A DNA stretch of 64,000 bases from Bacteroidota bacterium (lineage in GTDB: Bacteria; Bacteroidota; Bacteroidia; Chitinophagales; Chitinophagaceae), in contig JAFDXP010000067.1 in NCBI GenBank assembly GCA_018267875.1, positions 1-64,000 of the forward strand, read 5' to 3'. The notes beneath the pieces are model-generated. The model was not told the DNA's origin, made no database searches, and saw nothing but the letters and a program-made list of their open reading frames with translations. This document shows positions 52,625-62,251 of this stretch, piece after piece. Both the position numbers and the translations under genes were made by a program. Positions within the stretch are counted from its first letter, which is position 1. Every line of letters starts with the position of its first letter.

Positions 52625-55600
52625 ATGCTAAAAAAAATCATTGAGTTTTCGGTAAGAAATAAGCTCATTGTGGCCATGTTGGTAATAGCACTATTGGCAA
52701 CCGGACTATATCAAGCCACACAACTTCCCATAGATGCAGTACCCGATATTACCAACAATCAAGTGCAAATCATCACAACAGCCCCCTCATTCGGTGCAGC
52801 CGACATTGAAAGGTTGGTAACGTACCCAATTGAACAAGCAAACAGTAACATTTCGGGAATCAAAGAAATGAGAAGTTTTTCTCGTTTTGGCTTGTCATTG
52901 GTAACCATTGTATTTGAAGATAACGTGGACATATATTGGGCGCGACAACAAGTTAATGAACGTCTTCAACAAATTCAAGCAGATATTCCAACCAATATTG
53001 GTACGCCCGTTTTAGGTCCCATATCTACCGGATTAGGCGAGATATACCAATATGTAGTTCGCCCCCAAAAGGGGTTTGAGAAAAAATACACACTCACAGA
53101 CCTGAGAACTATTCAAGATTGGGTCGTTAGGAGGCAATTATTAGGTGTAAAAGGTGTAGCAGAAGTCAGCAGTTTTGGCGGAAAACTGAAACAATTTGAA
53201 GTAGCTATAATGCCTGATAGGCTAAATGCTTATGGAATCACACTTTCCGACTTGCTGAATGCGCTGCAACGAAACAACCAAAATACCGGCGGTGCCTATA
53301 TTGAGCGAGGTCCAACTACACTTTTTATTCGAACAGAAGGATTAGTAGGAACCGTAGCCGACATAGAAAATATTTCTATCGCAACTAAAAACAATGAAGC
53401 ACCCTTATTTGTTCGCGATGTTGCTAAGGTTAATATAGGCTATGCAACAAGGTTTGGAGCTATGACTTACAACGATGAAGGCGAAGTAGCCGGTGCTGTT
53501 GTGATGATGTTGAAAGGTGAAAATAGCAGTAAAGTCATAAAGAACGTCAAAAAGAGAATTGAAGAAATCAGTCACATGCTGCCTAAAGGAGTCGTCATTG
53601 AACCATTTCTCGATAGAACAAAAATGGTTAACAATGCCATTCATACGGTTGAAAAGAATTTACTGGAAGGTGCGCTTATCGTGGTTTTTGTACTAGTACT
53701 ATTTCTTGGAAACCTGCGAGCAGGCTTATTAGTGGCATCTGTTATCCCTCTGTCTATGCTCTTTGCCATCTGCATGATGAATTTGTTTGGAGTAAGTGGA
53801 AACTTGATGAGCTTAGGTGCTTTAGATTTTGGACTGATCATTGACGGAGCTGTTATAATTGTCGAAGCGGTCATGCACAGCCTTATGTACGATAAGCGAT
53901 TTATTTCTTCATACAGAATTAAAAAGGAGGAGATGAATACAACCGTTACTGAATCGGCAAGTAGAATGATGAGCAGTGCTGTGTTCGGACAAGTGATTAT
54001 TCTGGTTGTTTATCTTCCCATTTTGACTTTGCAAGGTATTGAAGGGAAGATGTTCAAGCCCATGGCTCAAACAGTTGCCTTTGCTTTGTTGGGGGCATTT
54101 TTACTATCACTTACTTATATACCTATGATGAGTGCTTTTATACTAAAACGACATTCAAATCAGGGTGTGTCAGCACAATTCATGAAGCGTATAGAGAGCG
54201 TATATAAAAATGCAATAGTTTACTTTATTAGACGATCAAAAGCAGTGTTGGCAAGCATTTTGGTGCTTTTTATAATTTCAATTTTTGTATTAACTCAATT
54301 AGGCGGAGAGTTTATCCCATCATTAGAAGAAGGAGATTTTGCCGTAGATACACGGGTCTTGACCGGAAGTAATCTAAATGTAACTATTGAACAGACGCAG
54401 AAAGCTGCTCATATCCTTAAATCCAGATTCCCGGAAGTTGAAAAGGTCGTTTCCAAAATTGGAAGTGGGGAAGTACCGACAGATCCCATGCCTATGGAAG
54501 CCAGCGACATGATGGTTATTCTTAAAGATAAAAGCCAATGGACAACTGCACATACTTTTCCAAAATTAGCAGACACAATGAGTCGCGCTTTGAATGACAT
54601 TGCCGGAATTACCACCAGTTTTCAGTATCCTGTACAAATGCGCTTCAATGAACTGATGACTGGCGCACGACAGGATATTGTACTAAAAATATTTGGTGAA
54701 GATTTAGACACCTTAGCTGCTTTAGCCGGTAGAATTGGAAGGATCGCCAATCGGGTGCAGGGTGCACAAAATATTTATGTAGAACCTATAATTGGAATGC
54801 CGCAAGTTGTTGTGCATTACAATCGCTCTGCCTTAGCTCAATTTCATATTTCAGTCGAAGAAGTGAACCATGTAATAAATGCAGCCTTTGCCGGAGCCTC
54901 TGCTGGGCTTGTGTTTGAAGGAGAAAAAAGATTTGATTTAATCTTAAGAATAGATACTACAGCCCGAAAATCAGTAGAAAATGTGCGTCAATTACTGATC
55001 CCTACACCTTTAGGTATTCAGATTCCCTTAGAGCAATTTGCAGATGTAAATATCATTCAAGGACCCAACCAAATTCAACGTGAAAATGCACATAGGCGCA
55101 TTATTATCGGGTTGAATGTTCATGGTAGGGATATGCAAAGTGTAGTGAATGACTTACGAAATATGGTGGATAAAGAAGTTGCTTTACCAACTGGATATTA
55201 CATGACCTATGGGGGATCATTTGAAAACCTACAACAAGCGAAGGGACGTTTAGCCATAGCAGTTCCCATAGCACTGTTGTTGATTTTTATTTTACTCTAT
55301 TTTGCCTTTCATTCAATTCGAGAAACACTGTTGATTTACACCACCATTCCTTTATCAATCATCGGTGGTGTGTTCTTTTTAGCATTACGTGGAATGCCTT
55401 TTAGCATTAGTGCCGGTGTCGGATTCATCGCGCTATTTGGTGTTGCTGTTTTAAATGGCATCGTGCTGGTTGCAGAGTTTAATCGGCTTCATAAATCAGG
55501 AATAAAATCTTTAGTGAAAGTAGTTGTTCAAGGAGCGAGATTGAGGCTTCGACCAGTCTTAATGACCGCATCAGTTGCTTCATTGGGTTTTTTACCTATG

Positions 55601-56956
55601 GCTTTGAGCAATGGAGCAGGTGCGGAAGTTCAACGCCCATTGGCAACCGTTGTGATTGGCGGGCTTGTGTTGGCTACATTACTGACACTATTTGTTATTC
55701 CTATTTTGTTTCTCCTTTTCAATAAGAAAAATTCGCCAAAAGCCTTAACTGTACTGATATTGACGATTTTCAGTTTGAGTTCTGCCTCACCAACACAAGC
55801 ACAACAAGCAATCACCTTAGATAGTGCTATTCATATTGCCTTAGAGAAAAATCAACAACTTCAAAGTGTCAGATTAAAGACCAATGCTGCAAAAGCACTT
55901 ATCAAATCGTCTTTAGACATCTCACCAACTTCTATCACCGCCGAATATGGACAAATAAATAGTGCCTATAACGATACACGGTTTGGCATATCACAATCCA
56001 TTTCAATGCCCAACGTATATCTAAGTCAGAAAAGACTGTTTACAGAAGAGTGGAAAAAGGCACAACTTTTCACATCACTAAATGAATGGGAATTGAAAAA
56101 AATAGTATCCGAAACTTTCTACCAATTAAAATATTGGGATCAAAAGGAAGCTCTTTTGAATAAAGCTGATAGTTTGTTTGACAACTTTCTGCAACGTGCC
56201 ACTATTCGATTACAAAAAGGGGAAAGCAACATTTTAGAAAAGACTACAGCAGAAGGGTATAAAGGCAATATCATAGTACAATTGGAACAATGCCGCCAAA
56301 GTCGTATAGCATTGCAATCAGCTCTTCGATTCTTGTTACATACTGAAGTGGACTTTGTGCCTTCCGGTGAGATGAATTTTAGAAACATTGAAATTCGTCT
56401 AACCTTATTAGCAACGCCGGCTTATCAATTAGCTACCCAACAACAAATCGTAAATGAACGGCAAATTGCTATTGAACAAACTAAGCGAACACCCTCAATT
56501 TTTATAGGCTATAGCAACAACAGCTTTATAGGAATGGGAGCTGATGATCGGATATATAACAGCCAACACCGCTTTCACTCAGCAATCCTTGGACTAAGTG
56601 TTCCAATATGGACAACAGCACAAACTGCAAGAATAAAGTCCGCAAAAATAAATGCACAAGCCTCAGGTATAGAAAAAGAATTTGTAGCTACTGCCCTTTC
56701 AACCAGAGAGACTGCATTAGAACAATTGTATCAATCGCAAATGACTATCGTTAATTTTTATGAACAATCCGCTATACCCAATTCTGCAACAATTTTCAAA
56801 ACAGCACAGAATCAATTTGCAGCCGGTGAAATAAATTATCTCAATTATGCCATTCTACTAAATCAGAGTATTGATATCCAACTGAAATACCTGGATGCCC
56901 TTCAAACCTTGCGTCAAACAGTAGTTGAACTCACTTATTTAACACCTAAATACTAA
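52625..56956 (+). CDS. Heavy-metal RND efflux pump fused to a TolC-type outer-membrane channel (CusA-CusC fusion)
   Basis: The 1443-residue protein has two parts. Residues 1-1035 form a complete HME-RND permease: 'IDAVPDITNNQVQIITTAPSFGAADIERLVTYPIEQANSNI', transmembrane motif 'GALDFGLIIDGAVIIVEAVM' with the proton-relay Asp pair, and C-terminal helices 'FGVAVLNGIVLVAEFNRL'. Residues about 1060-1443 form a TolC-like domain ('TLDSAIHIALEKNQQLQSVRL', 'AAGEINYLNYAILLNQSIDIQLKYLDAL'). A signal-peptide-like segment (1040-1059, ending T-Q-A) joins them, so cleavage could release the channel part. It exports Cu/Ag or Zn/Co/Cd; the metal cannot be told. The CusB gene follows after 3 nt. Confidence 0.93.
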   Translation: MLKKIIEFSVRNKLIVAMLVIALLATGLYQATQLPIDAVPDITNNQVQIITTAPSFGAADIERLVTYPIEQANSNISGIKEMRSFSRFGLSLVTIVFEDNVDIYWARQQVNERLQQIQADIPTNIGTPVLGPISTGLGEIYQYVVRPQKGFEKKYTLTDLRTIQDWVVRRQLLGVKGVAEVSSFGGKLKQFEVAIMPDRLNAYGITLSDLLNALQRNNQNTGGAYIERGPTTLFIRTEGLVGTVADIENISIATKNNEAPLFVRDVAKVNIGYATRFGAMTYNDEGEVAGAVVMMLKGENSSKVIKNVKKRIEEISHMLPKGVVIEPFLDRTKMVNNAIHTVEKNLLEGALIVVFVLVLFLGNLRAGLLVASVIPLSMLFAICMMNLFGVSGNLMSLGALDFGLIIDGAVIIVEAVMHSLMYDKRFISSYRIKKEEMNTTVTESASRMMSSAVFGQVIILVVYLPILTLQGIEGKMFKPMAQTVAFALLGAFLLSLTYIPMMSAFILKRHSNQGVSAQFMKRIESVYKNAIVYFIRRSKAVLASILVLFIISIFVLTQLGGEFIPSLEEGDFAVDTRVLTGSNLNVTIEQTQKAAHILKSRFPEVEKVVSKIGSGEVPTDPMPMEASDMMVILKDKSQWTTAHTFPKLADTMSRALNDIAGITTSFQYPVQMRFNELMTGARQDIVLKIFGEDLDTLAALAGRIGRIANRVQGAQNIYVEPIIGMPQVVVHYNRSALAQFHISVEEVNHVINAAFAGASAGLVFEGEKRFDLILRIDTTARKSVENVRQLLIPTPLGIQIPLEQFADVNIIQGPNQIQRENAHRRIIIGLNVHGRDMQSVVNDLRNMVDKEVALPTGYYMTYGGSFENLQQAKGRLAIAVPIALLLIFILLYFAFHSIRETLLIYTTIPLSIIGGVFFLALRGMPFSISAGVGFIALFGVAVLNGIVLVAEFNRLHKSGIKSLVKVVVQGARLRLRPVLMTASVASLGFLPMALSNGAGAEVQRPLATVVIGGLVLATLLTLFVIPILFLLFNKKNSPKALTVLILTIFSLSSASPTQAQQAITLDSAIHIALEKNQQLQSVRLKTNAAKALIKSSLDISPTSITAEYGQINSAYNDTRFGISQSISMPNVYLSQKRLFTEEWKKAQLFTSLNEWELKKIVSETFYQLKYWDQKEALLNKADSLFDNFLQRATIRLQKGESNILEKTTAEGYKGNIIVQLEQCRQSRIALQSALRFLLHTEVDFVPSGEMNFRNIEIRLTLLATPAYQLATQQQIVNERQIAIEQTKRTPSIFIGYSNNSFIGMGADDRIYNSQHRFHSAILGLSVPIWTTAQTARIKSAKINAQASGIEKEFVATALSTRETALEQLYQSQMTIVNFYEQSAIPNSATIFKTAQNQFAAGEINYLNYAILLNQSIDIQLKYLDALQTLRQTVVELTYLTPKY

Positions 56957-56959
56957 ACC

Positions 56960-58117
56960 ATGCAACATTCCAAGTTTAAAAATAGAATCTTAAATACAAT
57001 AGTCTTCTCAATAGTATCAATGTTGTTTTGGCAATGTAGCAATCAGCCTAAAGCAATGCCGGAAAGCGTTTCCACAAATGATTCGATATTGATGCTTACA
57101 TCTGCACAAGTGAAATATGCCTTCATTGAAACCGCCATTTTAAGGGATAAAAATATAGCGACAGTGATAAGACTAAACGGAAAAATTGATGTGCCTCCAC
57201 AAAGCTTAGTTTCAGTAAGTGTTCCATTAGGCGGGTATTTAAAAAGTACGCGATTATTGTCAGGAATGCACGTAAGTAAAGGAGAGGTAATTGCCGTATT
57301 GGAAGACCCTCAGTATGTGCGATTGCAACAAGAATATCTACAAACAAAATCCAAATTGCATTTTGCTGAATTAAACTTCCAACGACAAAAAGCATTAAAT
57401 GAAAGCCAAGCCAGTAGCGACAAAACAACACAGGAAGCACAAAGCGAAATGGAAAATCAGCGAATACTGTTGAGAGCATTAGCACAACAATTGAAGCTAA
57501 TAAGCGTGAACCCTGATAATTTAACCGAAGCAAATATCACGAAGAGTGTTCCTGTTTATTGCACAATCAATGGGTATGTAAGTAAGGTGAATGTAAACAT
57601 TGGTAAGTATGTTAATCCATCAGAAGTGCTATTTGAATTAATAGACCCAGCTGATATTCATCTCAATCTCAAAGCTTATGAAAAGGACGTAAACAAATTG
57701 CAAATCGGACAAAATCTGATTGCATTCAGCAATGCAAATCCTACTAAAAAATACGCCGGAAAGATTATTCTTATCAGCAAAGACATCAGCAACGAAGGTA
57801 TTTCTGAAATTCACTGCCACTTTGAACAATACGACAATTCACTACTTCCGGGCATGTACATGAATGCTGAAATCGAAACTCATTCTGCACTTTCTCAAGC
57901 TTTACCAGAAGAAAGCATAGTAAATTTTGAGGGTAAAGATTATGTTTTTGAAAGAAAAGACACACTTCAATTTGTAATGCTGTCAGTTCTAACAGGATTA
58001 AAAGAAAACGGCTATATTCAAATTCAAAATGGAAGCTACCTTTTAGGAAAAGATATTGTGGTAAAGAATGCTTATACCTTGTTGATGGCGTTGAAAAATA
58101 AAGTTACTGATGAATAA
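56960..58117 (+). CDS. Efflux RND periplasmic adaptor, CusB/CzcB-like, lipoprotein
   Basis: The 385-residue protein has a lipoprotein signal (Cys near residue 26, 'MLFWQC'). 'VSVSVPLGGYLKSTRLLSGMHVSKGEVIAVLEDPQYVRLQQEYLQTKSKL' is the lipoyl and hairpin start. 'YCTINGYVSKVNVNIGKYVNPSEVLFELIDPADIHLNLKAYEKDVNKLQIGQ' is the CzcB-type second half, followed by beta-barrel and membrane-proximal parts. It bridges the pump and channel of the preceding fusion protein. It lies 3 nt after that gene, so it is translated from the same mRNA. Confidence 0.92.
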   Translation: MQHSKFKNRILNTIVFSIVSMLFWQCSNQPKAMPESVSTNDSILMLTSAQVKYAFIETAILRDKNIATVIRLNGKIDVPPQSLVSVSVPLGGYLKSTRLLSGMHVSKGEVIAVLEDPQYVRLQQEYLQTKSKLHFAELNFQRQKALNESQASSDKTTQEAQSEMENQRILLRALAQQLKLISVNPDNLTEANITKSVPVYCTINGYVSKVNVNIGKYVNPSEVLFELIDPADIHLNLKAYEKDVNKLQIGQNLIAFSNANPTKKYAGKIILISKDISNEGISEIHCHFEQYDNSLLPGMYMNAEIETHSALSQALPEESIVNFEGKDYVFERKDTLQFVMLSVLTGLKENGYIQIQNGSYLLGKDIVVKNAYTLLMALKNKVTDE

Positions 58118-58179
58118 AATCGAAGTATCGCACAGTACTTTGTATGCGCTGTTATTGTTTTCCTATAAACAACTGTTTT

Positions 58180-58893
58180 ATGAACAAGCCTGACAACGAT
58201 CTTGAACATTATTTAGACAAGCATTATATCCATAAAAGCAATTGGCTTAGAGCAGCGGTGTTAGGTGCAAACGATGGAATCTTATCCGTTGCCAGTATTG
58301 CTATTGGTGTTACTACAGCAAATAATGACAGACATCCTATTATACTTGCTGCATTAGCCGGTTTAGTAGCAGGCGCATTGTCTATGGCTGCCGGAGAATA
58401 TGTTTCAGTCAGTTCTCAAACTGATTTAGAACAAGCTGATATTGAACGAGAAAAACAAGAGTTAGCGGAAATGCCTGAATTAGAGTTGCAATTTTTAACT
58501 GAAATCTATGAAAAGCGAGGATTGCAAAAAGAGACTGCTAAACAAGTAGCATTTGAATTAACAAAAAAAAATGCACTGCAAGCTCATTTAAGAGATGAAT
58601 TAGGACTAAACGAAATAACAAAAGCCAATCCTATACAGGCTGCTCTTGCTTCAGCAGCGGCGTTCACGTCCGGTGGTATGTTACCGGTGATTATTACTTT
58701 CTTGTTACCGCTTGATTTTTTAGAATACTACCTCTATGGTTTTTCTATCATTTTTCTAATCCTTTTAGGTGCCTTTGCTGCAAAGACAGGCGGTTCCAGC
58801 CCTAAAAAGGCAGTAATTAGAATTACCCTTTGGGGAACCATTGCTATGGTACTTACGGCATTTGTAGGATATTTGTTTGGTGTCAACCTATAA
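58180..58893 (+). CDS. VIT1/CCC1-family iron/manganese transporter
   Basis: ATG 58180 gives 237 residues; the frame extends 12 codons upstream but those residues (MRCYCFPINNCF) do not match the family. The N-terminal 'HYIHKSNWLRAAVLGANDGILSVASIAIGV' and 'GLVAGALSMAAGEYVSVSSQTDLEQADIEREKQEL' are the VIT1/CCC1 signatures, with the Gly/Met-rich helix and acidic metal-binding loop. 'ALASAAAFTSGGMLPVIITFL' is helix 3. It moves Fe or Mn out of the cytosol. It lies 62 nt after the CusB gene, forming the last gene of the metal cassette. Confidence 0.9.
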   Translation: MNKPDNDLEHYLDKHYIHKSNWLRAAVLGANDGILSVASIAIGVTTANNDRHPIILAALAGLVAGALSMAAGEYVSVSSQTDLEQADIEREKQELAEMPELELQFLTEIYEKRGLQKETAKQVAFELTKKNALQAHLRDELGLNEITKANPIQAALASAAAFTSGGMLPVIITFLLPLDFLEYYLYGFSIIFLILLGAFAAKTGGSSPKKAVIRITLWGTIAMVLTAFVGYLFGVNL

Positions 58894-58948
58894 GACAATG
58901 TTTTCCACTTCTTACCTTTATCAAATTAAAATCTAACAAATTACATTA

Positions 58949-60244
58949 GTGGACATAGCACAGCTTTATCAAATTTTCAATCAATATCCCTCAGTTCAAA
59001 CGGACACTAGGAAAATCAAAGAAGGTGATATTTTCTTTGCTTTAAAAGGACCTAATTTTAATGGTAATCTTTTTGCTCAAGCTGCTTTAGAAGCCGGTGC
59101 TGCATATGCAATTGTTGACGATCCTTTGGTTGCTAATCAAAGCAACATTTTCTTAGTTGAAGATGTTTTAAAAACTTTACAACAACTTGCCCTTCACCAT
59201 AGACAACAATTTTCCATTCCTTTTATTGCCATAACCGGATCTAATGGAAAGACAACAACCAAAGAATTAATCACAACTGTCCTGAGCTGCAAATTTAAAA
59301 CATACGCTACCGAAGGCAATCTGAACAATCATATAGGCGTACCACTCACTTTGCTGAAAATAAAGCCTGATGCAGAAATGGCTGTCATAGAAATGGGCGC
59401 AAATCATCAAAAGGAAATAGAAAGCTATTGCAAAATGGTACTACCTACGCATGGCATCATTACCAATTGCGGAAAGGCACACATTGAAGGTTTCGGTGGA
59501 GAAGAAGGAGTAAGGAAAGGGAAAGGCGAATTATATGACTTTCTGGCAAAATCAGATGGCTCCATTTTTAGAAACACGGATCTTTCATACTTAAAAGAAA
59601 TGTCAGTTTCAATAAAAAACCAAATTACTTATGGAAGCGCTGATGCTTATTTTGTAGGAAAGCCCTTAACTCAAGACGGAATATTTTTAGCGGTTGCTAT
59701 TCTTTCCCGAAATGCTGAAGTAAAAATAGTTACTCAATTAGTGGGTACATTCAATTTCCCTAACGTAATGGTAGCTGTAGCTGTCGGTATGCATTTTGGA
59801 ATTGGAATTGATGAAATAAAAGAAGCTATCGAACAATATCAACCTGATAATAGCCGATCTCAATTTATCCAAGTGAGGAATAATTCAGTGATTTTAGATG
59901 CCTATAATGCCAATCCTACCAGCATGAAAGTAGCCATAGAAAACTTTGCAACACTACCAGCTCACAAAAAAATATTATGGTTGGGCGGCATGAAAGAAAT
60001 GGGACAGGCAGAAGAAAAAGAACATCAAGCCTTAGTAGCATTGGTTGCAAAATGGACATGGGAGGATGTGGTTTTGGTTGGTAAAGAATTTAAAAACTGC
60101 ATCGGTCAATATCAATGGTTTGAGAACTCAGCTCAAGCCGCTGAAACCCTTGCCCTACACAAGCCTGATGAAGCTACAATATTAATTAAGGGGTCACGAG
60201 GAAGTAGAATGGAATTGTTGTTAGAAATGCTTCAAAAAACATAA
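58949..60244 (+). CDS. murF: UDP-N-acetylmuramoyl-tripeptide--D-alanyl-D-alanine ligase
   Basis: The 431-residue protein starts at GTG 58949. The Mur-ligase plan is clear: N-terminal 'VQTDTRKIKEGDIFFALKGPNFNGNLFAQAALEAGA', ATP P-loop 'FIAITGSNGKTTTKELI', 'LNNHIGVPLTLL', 'AVIEMGANHQKEIESYC', 'GIITNCGKAHIEGFGG', then 'VILDAYNANPTSMKVAIENF' and 'ILIKGSRGSRMELLLEML'. It adds D-Ala-D-Ala to the UDP-MurNAc tripeptide in peptidoglycan synthesis. In this phylum murF often follows gldJ; here the metal cassette separates them. Confidence 0.96.
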   Translation: MDIAQLYQIFNQYPSVQTDTRKIKEGDIFFALKGPNFNGNLFAQAALEAGAAYAIVDDPLVANQSNIFLVEDVLKTLQQLALHHRQQFSIPFIAITGSNGKTTTKELITTVLSCKFKTYATEGNLNNHIGVPLTLLKIKPDAEMAVIEMGANHQKEIESYCKMVLPTHGIITNCGKAHIEGFGGEEGVRKGKGELYDFLAKSDGSIFRNTDLSYLKEMSVSIKNQITYGSADAYFVGKPLTQDGIFLAVAILSRNAEVKIVTQLVGTFNFPNVMVAVAVGMHFGIGIDEIKEAIEQYQPDNSRSQFIQVRNNSVILDAYNANPTSMKVAIENFATLPAHKKILWLGGMKEMGQAEEKEHQALVALVAKWTWEDVVLVGKEFKNCIGQYQWFENSAQAAETLALHKPDEATILIKGSRGSRMELLLEMLQKT

Positions 60245-60255
60245 ACGACCAACTC

Positions 60256-60301
60256 ATTTTCACCATTCTATCAGAACAAAGTATTTTCACCATTTTATCA
60301 G
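60256..60301. repeat. Two 19-bp direct repeats in front of the paaG-like gene
   Basis: ATTTTCACCATTCTATCAG (60256-60274) and ATTTTCACCATTTTATCAG (60283-60301) differ at one base and are 27 bp apart, about 2.5 helical turns. The second ends 6 nt before the ATG at 60308. TTATCAGCATAA also occurs twice, around this ATG. It could be an operator or a small tandem duplication. Confidence 0.7.
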
Positions 60302-60307
60302 CATAAC

Positions 60308-61084
60308 ATGAATACAATTCTTATCAGCATAAAGGACAGCGTTGCTTATTTACAGCTCAATCGCACGGAAAAATTTAACAGCTTTAACCGTGAAATGTCG
60401 CTTGACTTACAACGCGCATTGAACGATTGTGAAAACAATGAGGATGTACGCTGTATCGTACTTTCAGGAGCGGGTAAGGCTTTTTGTGCTGGACAAGATT
60501 TGGCTGAGGCTACTGCACCGGACGGACCAGAATTAGAACGGATAGTTGAAGAACACTACAATCCTATCATCCAAAAGCTTCGTCAAATTGAAAAGCCCAT
60601 TATTGCAGCTGTAAATGGAGTTGCAGCCGGTGCTGGTGCCAATATTGCGTTGGCTTGCGATATCGTTGTAGCTTCAGAAAATGCTTCATTCATTCAAGCT
60701 TTCAGCAAAATTGGATTGATCCCGGATAGCGGTGGAACCTATTTTCTTCCACGCTTAATTGGTTTACAAAGAGCAACAGCCTTGATGTTTACCGCAGAAA
60801 AAGTTTCAGCCTATGATGCTTTGCAAATAGGCATGGTGTATAAAGTGTTTTCAGACGAATCCTTTCTATTAGAAACACAAAAGTTAGCAACAAACTTAGC
60901 TCAAATGCCCACAAAAGGAATTGGGCTTACCAAGCGTTTACTCAATGAATCGTTTAGCAATAATCTTACTCAACAATTAGAAAGAGAAAAACAAATGCAG
61001 GTGGAGGCCGGGCAAACACACGATTTTAATGAAGGAGTAGCTGCCTTCTTAGAAAAAAGAAATCCAGTTTTCAAAGGGGAATAA
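60308..61084 (+). CDS. Enoyl-CoA hydratase/isomerase, PaaG-like (1,2-epoxyphenylacetyl-CoA isomerase)
   Basis: The 258-residue crotonase-fold protein has the oxyanion-hole motif 'GAGKAFCAGQDLAEA' and 'AAVNGVAAGAGANIALACDIVVASENASF'. 'FSKIGLIPDSGGTYFLPRLIGLQRATALMFTAEKVSAYDA' matches PaaG, in which the Asp after IP is the catalytic residue. PaaG isomerises the ring epoxide to oxepin-CoA in phenylacetate degradation. No other paa gene is adjacent, so a different enoyl-CoA isomerisation is possible. A direct repeat lies just upstream. Confidence 0.85.
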   Translation: MNTILISIKDSVAYLQLNRTEKFNSFNREMSLDLQRALNDCENNEDVRCIVLSGAGKAFCAGQDLAEATAPDGPELERIVEEHYNPIIQKLRQIEKPIIAAVNGVAAGAGANIALACDIVVASENASFIQAFSKIGLIPDSGGTYFLPRLIGLQRATALMFTAEKVSAYDALQIGMVYKVFSDESFLLETQKLATNLAQMPTKGIGLTKRLLNESFSNNLTQQLEREKQMQVEAGQTHDFNEGVAAFLEKRNPVFKGE

Positions 61085-61092
61085 AAAAATCG

Positions 61093-62238
61093 TTAAATGC
61101 TTTTTAAAGCAGTCAACTTTTCTACGGCTCGAAGCAAGGTGTCTTCCTTTTTTGCAAAACAAAATCGAACCATATTGCTATCCTTTCTATTTGCATAAAA
61201 TGGACTTAGTGGGATGGTTGCAACACCATAATTTTGGGTAAGCCATTCTGCAAATTCAACATCAGGCAAGTTGCTAATCCGTTCATAACTCATGGTTTGA
61301 AAATAGCTCCCGGTGGACTTTTGGTGCATGGTAAATGGCAAATCTGCCATTAATGAAAGAAAGTAATCTCGTTTTGTTTGCATCCATTCGCCCACCTTCG
61401 GGCGACCCGAAATAGCCAAATACTTGGCAATGGCATATTGAGCCGGTGTGTTTACTGAAAAGGAAAGATATTGATGCAGTTTTCTAAACCCTTTAGTAAG
61501 AATTTCAGGCGCAATTACATAACCTACTTTCCAGCCGGTATTATTAAAGACTTTTCCAAAAGAAAAAATGGCAAAACTTCTGCTTCTTAGTTCTTCATGT
61601 TCCAACACTGAATAATGACGTGCTTGATCGAACACCAACTGTTCATAAACTTCATCAGACAAAACAATGATTGATGTATTGCGAACAATATTCGCTAACT
61701 CATTCCAATCTTCCTTTTGCCAAATAGACCCGGTCGGATTGTGAGGTGTATTAATAATGATGGCTCGAGTTTTCAAGGTAACTGCAGCCCTAACCTGTTG
61801 CCAATCTACCTGAAAAGATGGCTTAGATAATGAAATTGGAATTGGTTTGCAGCCTAAAGATTCAATATTAGGAATGTAGCTGTCATAAGCCGGTTCAAGA
61901 ACGATGACTTCATCATTGGGCTTTAAGAAGGAGGCAAAACAAGTATAGATTCCATAAGTTGCACCGGGCGTAATAGTAATCTCAACTTCAGGCTTGATGG
62001 TAACACTATATCGCATTTTAAAATCATCGGCTATCGCTTCTCTCAACATCGGCAAGCCGGACATAGGTGCATATTGATTAAAGTTTCCTTGTACAGCCTC
62101 ATAAAGCAGCGATGATAATCGTTCATCAATAGCAAAATCAGGAAAACCTTGTGCGAGGTTAATAGCATTGTATTGCACAGCCAATGCACTCATCACAGAA
62201 AATATGTTTGTCGCTTGAATAGCGTAGTTTTCTGACAT
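61093..62238 (-). CDS. Pyridoxal-phosphate aminotransferase, methionine aminotransferase-like (YbdL type)
   Basis: The 381-residue protein has 'NAINLAQGFPDFAIDERL', 'YAPMSGLPMLREAIADDF', 'TPGATYGIYTCFASFLKPNDEVIVLEPAYDSYIPNI', 'IINTPHNPTGSIW', 'LSDEVYEQLVFD' and the Schiff-base Lys in 'SFGKVFNNTGWKVGYVIAPE'. These fit the YbdL/kynurenine aminotransferase subgroup, which uses methionine, phenylalanine or kynurenine, rather than aspartate. Cytosolic. It is convergent with the paaG-like gene (8-nt gap) and 13 nt downstream of manC on the same strand. Confidence 0.9.
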   Translation of the reverse strand: MSENYAIQATNIFSVMSALAVQYNAINLAQGFPDFAIDERLSSLLYEAVQGNFNQYAPMSGLPMLREAIADDFKMRYSVTIKPEVEITITPGATYGIYTCFASFLKPNDEVIVLEPAYDSYIPNIESLGCKPIPISLSKPSFQVDWQQVRAAVTLKTRAIIINTPHNPTGSIWQKEDWNELANIVRNTSIIVLSDEVYEQLVFDQARHYSVLEHEELRSRSFAIFSFGKVFNNTGWKVGYVIAPEILTKGFRKLHQYLSFSVNTPAQYAIAKYLAISGRPKVGEWMQTKRDYFLSLMADLPFTMHQKSTGSYFQTMSYERISNLPDVEFAEWLTQNYGVATIPLSPFYANRKDSNMVRFCFAKKEDTLLRAVEKLTALKSI

Positions 62239-62251
62239 TACCTAATTGATT

